This document shows, piece after piece, positions 45,541 to 50,908 of a DNA stretch of 50,908 nt. The DNA lies in the NCBI GenBank assembly GCA_025927765.1, contig JAICKU010000019.1, positions 1 to 50,908 on the forward strand, in the 5' to 3' direction. The translations under genes and the position numbers were made by a program. The stretch is from Burkholderiales bacterium. GTDB lineage: Bacteria > Pseudomonadota > Gammaproteobacteria > Burkholderiales > Casimicrobiaceae. Each line of letters opens with the position of its first letter. Position 1 is the first letter of the stretch. The notes below the pieces were generated by a model. The model ran no database searches, had not been told where the DNA came from, and was given only the letters and a program-made list of their open reading frames with translations.

Positions 45541-45556
45541 TGTTTCACGTGAAACG
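45541..45556. promoter_or_regulatory. parS centromere site 2
   Basis: TGTTTCACGTGAAACG matches the consensus parS at 15 of 16 positions. It ends 38 bp before the mnmG start and lies against the mnmG promoter, so ParB binding could influence mnmG-rsmG-parAB expression. Confidence 0.9.
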
Positions 45557-45561
45557 CGGCG

Positions 45562-45567
45562 TAGAAT
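45562..45567 (+). promoter_or_regulatory. -10 element of mnmG-rsmG-parA-parB promoter
   Basis: TAGAAT, 27 bp before the mnmG ATG. The region where a -35 should be overlaps parS site 2 and has no good match, so the promoter may be activator-dependent or weak. Confidence 0.4.
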
Positions 45568-45593
45568 AGCGACCGCTTTTCCCCCGACCTCCC

Positions 45594-47495
45594 ATGCGAT
45601 ATCCCGAGCGCTTCGATGTCATCGTCGTCGGCGGCGGCCATGCCGGCACCGAGGCGGCGCTTGCGTCCGCGCGCGTGGGCCGGCGCACGCTGCTCCTCAC
45701 GCACAACTTCGAAACGCTGGGTCAGATGTCATGCAATCCGTCGATCGGCGGCATCGGCAAGGGGCATCTCGTCAAGGAGATCGACGCGATGGGCGGTGCG
45801 ATGGCGCTCGCCACCGACGAGGCGGGCATCCAGTTCCGCATCTTGAATGCCAGCAAGGGCCCGGCGGTGCGCGCGACTCGGGCGCAGGCCGATCGGGTGC
45901 TCTATCGTCGGGCCATCCGTCGTCGGCTGGAATCCGCACCCAACCTGACGCTGTTCCAGCAACCCGTCGACGACCTGCTGCTCGACGGCGATCGCGTCGC
46001 AGGCGTCGTCACGCAGATTGGCCTCACGTTCGAGGCCACGAGCGTCGTCTTGACCACGGGAACGTTCCTGGCGGGATTGATCCATGTGGGCTTGCAGAAT
46101 TACGAGGCCGGTCGCGCCGGCGATCCGCCCGCCAGAAACCTGGCCGCGCGTCTTCGTGAGCTTGCGCTTCCCGTCGGCCGGCTCAAGACGGGCACGCCGC
46201 CACGCCTCGACGGGCGCACGATCGACTTTTCGCGTCTCGTCGGGCAGCCGGGAGACATGCCGGTGCCGGTCTTCTCGTTCCTCGGCACGCGGGCCATGCA
46301 TCCCGAACAGCGCGCATGCTGGATCACCCACACGACGCGCAAGACGCACGACATCATTCGCGGAGGCCTGGACCGCTCGCCGCTCTTCACAGGCGTGATC
46401 AAAGGCGTCGGACCGCGATACTGCCCATCGATCGAAGACAAGGTGGTGCGCTTCGCGGAGCGGGACAGCCATCAGGTGTTTCTCGAGCCCGAGGGGCTCG
46501 AAACGAGCGAGATCTACCCGAACGGCGTGTCGACCTCGCTGCCGTTCGACGTGCAGCTCGAATTGGTCCGTTCGCTCCCCGGCTGCGAGCGGGCGACGAT
46601 CGTGCGTCCCGGCTACTCCATCGAATACGACTACTTCGACCCTCAGGCGCTCCGACCCACGCTGGAAACCCGCGCGATCGCCGGCCTGTTCTTCGCCGGC
46701 CAGATCAACGGCACGACCGGGTACGAGGAAGCAGCCGCGCAGGGCTTGCTGGCGGGACTCAACGCGGCGCGGTATGCCGCCGGCGAAGAGGGGTGGTGGC
46801 CGCGACGCGACGAGGCCTACCTCGGCGTTCTCGTCGACGACCTCGTGACGCGCGGCGTGTCCGAGCCGTATCGGATGTTCACGTCGCGTGCCGAATATCG
46901 GCTGCAGCTGCGCGAGGACAACGCGGATTTGCGGCTCACCGAGCAGGGGCGCCGCCTCGGCGTCGTCGACGACGAGCGCTGGGACGCGTTCTGCCGCAAG
47001 CGCGATGCCGTCGCCCGCGAGCGCGAGCGCCTCAAGTCCACGTACGTTTCGCCCCGGCGTGTGTCGGCCGAGCGCGCCATGACCGTCCTCGGCCAGCGGC
47101 TCGACCGCGACCGCTCGCTCTTCGACCTGCTGCGCCGCCCCGGCGTCGGCTACCGCGCACTGCACGTGCTCGAAGGCGCCGGAGAACCGGTGGCAAACGA
47201 CGCGGTGGCCGAGCAAGTCGAAATCGCCACGAAGTACGAGGGCTACATCGACCGCCAGCGCGCCGAGATCGAGCGTCAGCGCGGCTTCGAGGACATGACA
47301 CTGCCGCGCGGGCTCGACTACGCCACGGTCCGGGGCCTGTCGATCGAGGTGCAGCAGAAGCTCACCGCCCGCCAGCCGCAGACGATTGGTCAAGCCGCCC
47401 GCATCTCCGGGATCACGCCGGCTGCGATCTCGCTGCTGCTCGTCCATCTGCGCCGCGGCCTCGGTCGCGATGCGCCCACGGCGCAGACCGCATGA
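45594..47495 (+). CDS. mnmG: tRNA uridine 5-carboxymethylaminomethyl modification enzyme MnmG (GidA)
   Basis: FAD enzyme partnering MnmE in U34 modification. FAD-binding motif [22 protein letters not shown] at the N-terminus, [79 protein letters not shown], and a C-terminal helical domain with [17 protein letters not shown] and [22 protein letters not shown] at 45594 gives 633 residues, full length. Its stop overlaps the rsmG ATG. First gene of the mnmG-rsmG-parA-parB unit, with parS immediately upstream. Confidence 0.98.
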   Translation: MRYPERFDVIVVGGGHAGTEAALASARVGRRTLLLTHNFETLGQMSCNPSIGGIGKGHLVKEIDAMGGAMALATDEAGIQFRILNASKGPAVRATRAQADRVLYRRAIRRRLESAPNLTLFQQPVDDLLLDGDRVAGVVTQIGLTFEATSVVLTTGTFLAGLIHVGLQNYEAGRAGDPPARNLAARLRELALPVGRLKTGTPPRLDGRTIDFSRLVGQPGDMPVPVFSFLGTRAMHPEQRACWITHTTRKTHDIIRGGLDRSPLFTGVIKGVGPRYCPSIEDKVVRFAERDSHQVFLEPEGLETSEIYPNGVSTSLPFDVQLELVRSLPGCERATIVRPGYSIEYDYFDPQALRPTLETRAIAGLFFAGQINGTTGYEEAAAQGLLAGLNAARYAAGEEGWWPRRDEAYLGVLVDDLVTRGVSEPYRMFTSRAEYRLQLREDNADLRLTEQGRRLGVVDDERWDAFCRKRDAVARERERLKSTYVSPRRVSAERAMTVLGQRLDRDRSLFDLLRRPGVGYRALHVLEGAGEPVANDAVAEQVEIATKYEGYIDRQRAEIERQRGFEDMTLPRGLDYATVRGLSIEVQQKLTARQPQTIGQAARISGITPAAISLLLVHLRRGLGRDAPTAQTA

Positions 47496-48142
47496 CGCCG
47501 TGCAAAGGCGAAGCCGTGCATAGCAGCGCCGCGCCCGACGTGAGCGACGAACTGCCCGCCGGCGCCCGTGCCAGGCTCGACGCTTATCTCGACCTCCTCG
47601 AGAAGTGGAACCGCGTCTACAACCTGACGGCGATCCGCGCACGCGGCGAGATGGCGCCGCTGCACGTGGAAGACGCGCTCGCCGTGCTGCCGTGGCTTCC
47701 CGACCGCGCTGGACTGCGCGTCCTCGACGTGGGCTCCGGCGGCGGCGTCCCGGGCATTCCGCTCGCAATCGCGCGTCCGGCGGCCCATTTCACGCTGATC
47801 GACTCGAACGGCAAGAAGACGGCGTTTCTCGCGCAGGCGGCCATCGAGCTCGGGCTTGCCAACGTGCGCGTCGTCACCGCGCGCGTCGAGGCATTCGCGC
47901 CGGACGTGCGCTTCGACGTCGTGATCGCCCGCGCCTTTTCGGATCTCGCCACCCTCGCGGCCGCCGGCCTGCCGCTCATGGCCGACCGGGGCTCGATCCT
48001 CGCGATGAAGGGCGTGCTGCCCACGGCCGAGATCGCGGCGCTGCCGCCCACGGTTACCGTCGTCGCGACCCGCGCGCTCGACGTCCCCGGCGTCGACGCC
48101 GAGCGCCATCTGGTGATCCTGGAGAAACGGACCCCGACATGA
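47492..48142 (+). CDS. rsmG: 16S rRNA (guanine527-N7)-methyltransferase RsmG (GidB)
   Basis: Makes m7G527 in 16S r[36 protein letters not shown]-binding [43 protein letters not shown] and [15 protein letters not shown] at 47492 overlaps the mnmG stop (ATGA); a slightly later start is possible because the first ~20 residues are poorly conserved. 216 residues. Its stop overlaps the parA ATG in the same way. Confidence 0.97.
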   Translation: MTPCKGEAVHSSAAPDVSDELPAGARARLDAYLDLLEKWNRVYNLTAIRARGEMAPLHVEDALAVLPWLPDRAGLRVLDVGSGGGVPGIPLAIARPAAHFTLIDSNGKKTAFLAQAAIELGLANVRVVTARVEAFAPDVRFDVVIARAFSDLATLAAAGLPLMADRGSILAMKGVLPTAEIAALPPTVTVVATRALDVPGVDAERHLVILEKRTPT

Positions 48143-48978
48143 CCCGCACGTTTGCAGTGGTCAACCAGAAAGGTGGCGTCGGCAAGACGACGACCACGAT
48201 CAACCTCGCGGCGAGCCTCGCCGCGATGAAGCGCAGCGTGCTGGTCATCGACGTCGACCCGCAGGGCAACGCCACTACCGGTGCCGGCGTCGACAAGCGT
48301 GCGTGCAAGCGCACGGTGTATCACGTGCTGCTCGGCGAAGCCGACGTCGCCGCCGCGCGCGTGACCTCCGAGTCGGGCCGCTTCGACCTGCTGCCTTCGA
48401 ATCGCGAACTTGCAGGTGCGGAGATCGAGCTCGTCGAGTTGCGCGGCCGCGAGTCGCGGCTCAAAAGCGCGCTCGCCGAGACTGCCGCATCGGGCACGAG
48501 CTACGACTTCGTGCTGATCGACTGCCCACCGTCGCTGTCGTTGCTCACGCTGAACGCCCTTTGCGCAGCCGACGCGGTGCTGATCCCGATGCAATGCGAG
48601 TACTACGCGCTCGAAGGGCTCTCCGATCTCGTGCAGACGATCCGCAAGGTGCGCGCGCATCTCAATCCGCGCCTCGAAATCGAGGGCTTGCTGCGCACGA
48701 TGTACGACCCGCGCAACACGCTGGCCTTGAACGTCGCGGCCGAGCTCGAGCGGCATTTCGGCGACCGGTTGTACCGTACAGTCATCCCGCGCAACATCCG
48801 GCTCGCCGAGGCGCCTTCGCACGGCGTGCCCGCACTCGCGCTCGAGGCCAGGTCGAAGGGCGCGCTGGCGTACCTTGCGCTGGCGGGAGAGGTCATCCGG
48901 CGCGAAGAGGCACGCGAGCGAGCGCTTACTAGCATGGCGACGGAGGCCCACAAGCCCGAAGTCCCGGCCGAGGAATGA
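48139..48978 (+). CDS. parA: Chromosome partitioning ATPase ParA
   Basis: Walker-type ATPase driving origin segregation with ParB-parS. Deviant Walker A KGGVGKTTTTINLAASLA, IDVDPQGNATTG, Walker B DFVLIDCPPSLSLLTLNAL, and PRNIRLAEAPSHGVPALALEARSKGA. ATG at 48139 overlaps the rsmG stop by 4 nt. 279 residues, the chromosomal (Soj-like) form without an N-terminal DNA-binding extension. parB follows 24 nt later. Confidence 0.98.
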   Translation: MTRTFAVVNQKGGVGKTTTTINLAASLAAMKRSVLVIDVDPQGNATTGAGVDKRACKRTVYHVLLGEADVAAARVTSESGRFDLLPSNRELAGAEIELVELRGRESRLKSALAETAASGTSYDFVLIDCPPSLSLLTLNALCAADAVLIPMQCEYYALEGLSDLVQTIRKVRAHLNPRLEIEGLLRTMYDPRNTLALNVAAELERHFGDRLYRTVIPRNIRLAEAPSHGVPALALEARSKGALAYLALAGEVIRREEARERALTSMATEAHKPEVPAEE

Positions 48979-49002
48979 CGTAATCACAGGACAGGAGTGA
49001 AG

Positions 49003-49866
49003 ATGATCCGACCGAAGGGATTGGGCCGCGGCCTCGATGCACTGCTCGTGAGCAGCGACGACGACGAAGGCCAGCGCGAGTCGCTGCAGATGCTGCCCGT
49101 CGACCGCCTGCGTCCCGGCAAGTACCAGCCGCGCACGCGCATGGACGCCGCCTCGCTCGCCGAACTTGCACTGTCCATCAAGGAGCAGGGGGTGATGCAG
49201 CCGATCCTCGTGCGTCCCGTCGACGGCAGCCGCTTCGAGATCGTGGCCGGCGAACGGCGCTGGCGCGCGGCGCAGCAGGCTGGGCTGCGCGAAGTGCCGG
49301 CGCTCGTGCGCACCGTGCCCGACCAGGCGGCGCTCGCCGTCGCGCTGATCGAGAACATCCAGCGCGAGGATTTGAACCCGCTCGAAGAGGCGAAAGGCCT
49401 CGAGCGCCTGATCGAGGAGTTCGGCCTCACGCACGAAGCGGCGGCCAAGGCAGTGGGACGCTCGCGCAGCGCCGTCTCGAATCTGCTGCGGCTCACCAGT
49501 CTCGCGCCGCCGGTGCAGGAGTACCTGCTGGCGGGCAAGCTCGAGATGGGCCACGCGCGTGCGCTCCTTGCGCTCCCCGTCGCCCAGCAGTCGGGTGCCG
49601 CGTCGCGGGTGGTCGAAGCGCAAATGAGCGTGCGCGAGACCGAGCGCATGGTGCACGCGCTGCAGAACCCGGAGCAACGCACGCAGCGCAAGGTGCGCTT
49701 CGCGCGCGACGGCGACACGCTCCGCCTCGAAAACGAGATCGGCGAGCACCTCGGGGCGGTGGTTCGGCTCGAGCCGGGGCGCAAGGGCGCCGGTCGGCTC
49801 GTGATCCGCTATTCGTCGCTCGAGCAGCTCGACGGCATCGTCGAGCGCCTCGGCGCGTCGCGCTGA
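49003..49866 (+). CDS. parB: Chromosome partitioning protein ParB
   Basis: parS-binding CTP-dependent clamp. N-terminal KGLGRGLDALL, the ParB/Srx domain with LRPGKYQPRTRMD, EIVAGERRWRAAQQAGL (GERRxRA CTP-binding box) and ENIQREDLNPLEEAKG, a central helix-turn-helix (THEAAAKAVGRSRSAVSNLLRL) and a C-terminal dimerisation domain. ATG at 49003 is preceded by AGGAG 5 nt away; a GTG at 48997 overlaps that ribosome binding site and is rejected. 287 residues. Intact parS sites lie upstream of mnmG. Convergent with the peroxiredoxin gene, 12 nt apart. Confidence 0.98.
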   Translation: MIRPKGLGRGLDALLVSSDDDEGQRESLQMLPVDRLRPGKYQPRTRMDAASLAELALSIKEQGVMQPILVRPVDGSRFEIVAGERRWRAAQQAGLREVPALVRTVPDQAALAVALIENIQREDLNPLEEAKGLERLIEEFGLTHEAAAKAVGRSRSAVSNLLRLTSLAPPVQEYLLAGKLEMGHARALLALPVAQQSGAASRVVEAQMSVRETERMVHALQNPEQRTQRKVRFARDGDTLRLENEIGEHLGAVVRLEPGRKGAGRLVIRYSSLEQLDGIVERLGASR

Positions 49867-49878
49867 GGCGAGGCTCCG

Positions 49879-50385
49879 CTAGCCGAGCTCCTGCAGCATC
49901 GTCTGCGCACCCGACACCTCGAACTTGCCGGGCGCCTCGATGTTCAGCGCCTTGACCACCCCGTCGTCGACGAGCATCGAAAACCGCTGCGAGCGCACAC
50001 CCATCCCGCGCCCGGTGAGGTCGAGTTCGAGGCCGAGCTTCTTCGTGTATTCGGCGCTGCCGTCGGCGAGCATCCGCACCTTGCCGTCGGCGTTCAGGTG
50101 ACGTCCCCAGGCGCCCATCACGAAGGCGTCGTTGACCGAGAGGCAGGCGATCGTATCGACGCCCTTGGCCATGAGCTCGTCGTAGTGCTCGAGGTAGCTC
50201 GGCACGTGCTTCGCCGAGCACGTCGGCGTGAACGCCCCCGGCAGGCCGAACAGCACGACCTTTTTCCCGCGCGTCAGGTCCTCGATCGACACGGGGTTCG
50301 GGCCGATCGCGCAGCCGTCCTTCGCGGCGTCGTAGTACTCCATCAACGTGCCCGGCGGCAGCCGGTCACCCACTTCGATCGTCAT
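49879..50385 (-). CDS. Peroxiredoxin, Prx5 type
   Basis: Thiol peroxidase reducing peroxides. The active-site signature LFGLPGAFTPTCSAKHVPSYLEH contains the peroxidatic Cys near residue 54; CLSVNDAFVMGAWGRHL and SQRFSMLVDDGVVKALNIE are typical of Prx5/AhpE-like atypical enzymes using GSH or glutaredoxin. ATG at 50385 is preceded by AGGAG at a good distance; a 21-codon upstream extension is rejected as Arg-rich junk. 168 residues. No redox partner gene is adjacent. The 170-bp gap to the next gene holds nothing recognisable. Confidence 0.95.
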   Translation of the reverse strand: MTIEVGDRLPPGTLMEYYDAAKDGCAIGPNPVSIEDLTRGKKVVLFGLPGAFTPTCSAKHVPSYLEHYDELMAKGVDTIACLSVNDAFVMGAWGRHLNADGKVRMLADGSAEYTKKLGLELDLTGRGMGVRSQRFSMLVDDGVVKALNIEAPGKFEVSGAQTMLQELG

Positions 50386-50555
50386 CGTGGTTCTCCTGTC
50401 CATGTGTCCCCGGCGGCGCCGGCGACGTGTCGAGGATCGCAAGCGCACGATCCGATTTCAAGCCCGACGCGGCGCCTTGCCCGGGCGACGATCCCGGCGT
50501 AGCTTTGCAGGCTTTGTGCGGGGATCCCACCTCGCCCATCTATCTGGAGGAATCC

Positions 50556-50908
50556 GTGGTGGCTCGAACATCGGTCGCAGCGGGGAATACATCCGCTCGG
50601 CGGACGCGACTCTGGATCGCGACGCGCAAGGGCATCTGGACGCTCTCCGGGGATGCCGCGCGCAACGGCTGGCAGCTCGCCGGCCCGCATTACCTCGGAC
50701 ACACGGTTCATCACGTCGTCGCGGATCCCCGCGACCGGCGAAGCGTGCTCGCGGCCGCGCGCACGGGCCATCTCGGCCCGACGGTGTTCCGCTCGGCCGA
50801 CGGCGGGCGCAGCTGGAAGGAAGCGCAGAAGCCGCCGGCCTTCGGCGCGGGCACGGGGCGCGTCGTCGACCACACGTTCTGGCTCACGCCCGGCCATCCC
50901 GACGAACC
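50556..50908 (+). CDS. BNR/Asp-box repeat protein (exo-alpha-sialidase-like), 5' part
   Basis: The open reading frame runs off the right edge; 117 codons are visible. GTG at 50556 or 50559 follows GGAGG. The sequence TRLWIATRKGIWTLSG, VHHVVADPRDRRSVLAAARTG and VFRSADGGRSWKEA shows an Asp-box (SxDxGxxW) and the strand spacing of a BNR beta-propeller. Such proteins are labelled sialidase-like or WD40/YVTN-type, but true glycosidase activity cannot be claimed from this portion. No signal peptide is evident. Confidence 0.75.
   Translation, partial: MVARTSVAAGNTSARRTRLWIATRKGIWTLSGDAARNGWQLAGPHYLGHTVHHVVADPRDRRSVLAAARTGHLGPTVFRSADGGRSWKEAQKPPAFGAGTGRVVDHTFWLTPGHPDE

Overview
The window is a GC-rich chromosomal segment from a betaproteobacterium. 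It carries the replication-origin neighbourhood: dnaA-dnaN-gyrB on the minus strand, rpmH-rnpA-yidD-yidC-mnmE on the plus strand, then mnmG-rsmG-parA-parB with parS palindromes. The class assignment is inferred from gene order (def-fmt-rsmB-DUF4390-ntrY-ntrX), a HrcA/CIRCE operator in front of rpoH, and the sequence style of DnaA, Fmt, TopB and RpmH. Genus or species cannot be read from the sequence alone. Non-ATG starts (GTG, TTG and one apparent CTG) are common, and genes are tightly packed with 1-4 nt stop/start overlaps.

Layout. 1-2,470: start of rsmD (leftward), ftsY and rpoH. 2,496-11,382: a leftward chain def-fmt-rsmB-DUF4390-ntrY-ntrX-kup. 11,494-17,247: rightward LysM protein, dprA, topB and a DUF2905 protein. 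17,249-25,250: accessory block with an ALDH7-type aldehyde dehydrogenase, a LuxR-type response regulator, a hybrid sensor kinase, a substrate-binding lipoprotein and a secreted subtilase with a duplicated C-terminal domain. 25,512-35,008: origin core. 35,177-43,319: a compact rightward operon containing a PQQ (probably lanthanide-type) alcohol dehydrogenase, a XoxJ/MxaJ-like periplasmic protein, a cytochrome c lipoprotein, and a caa3-type oxidase (coxB with fused cytochrome c, coxA, coxC), an unknown membrane protein and CtaG. 43,455-45,278: GTP-dependent PEP carboxykinase. 45,279-49,866: parS sites and mnmG-rsmG-parA-parB. 49,879 to the end: a peroxiredoxin and the start of a BNR-repeat protein.

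The most interesting block is the 8 kb respiratory operon placed between mnmE and mnmG, genes that are often close neighbours. It looks like a self-contained chain from periplasmic alcohol oxidation through cytochrome c to oxygen. The oxidase catalytic subunit keeps all haem/copper ligands and the HPEVY motif, but the usual D-channel entry aspartate reads Asn138 and the K-channel lysine reads Gln364. If confirmed by alignment, this is an A-type-looking oxidase without either canonical proton-entry residue. Other points: an NtrX homologue with a dead-looking AAA+ domain, a CIRCE operator on rpoH, a likely CTG start for fmt, a sensor kinase paired with a lone substrate-binding lipoprotein, and a truncated secreted-peptidase remnant next to gyrB.
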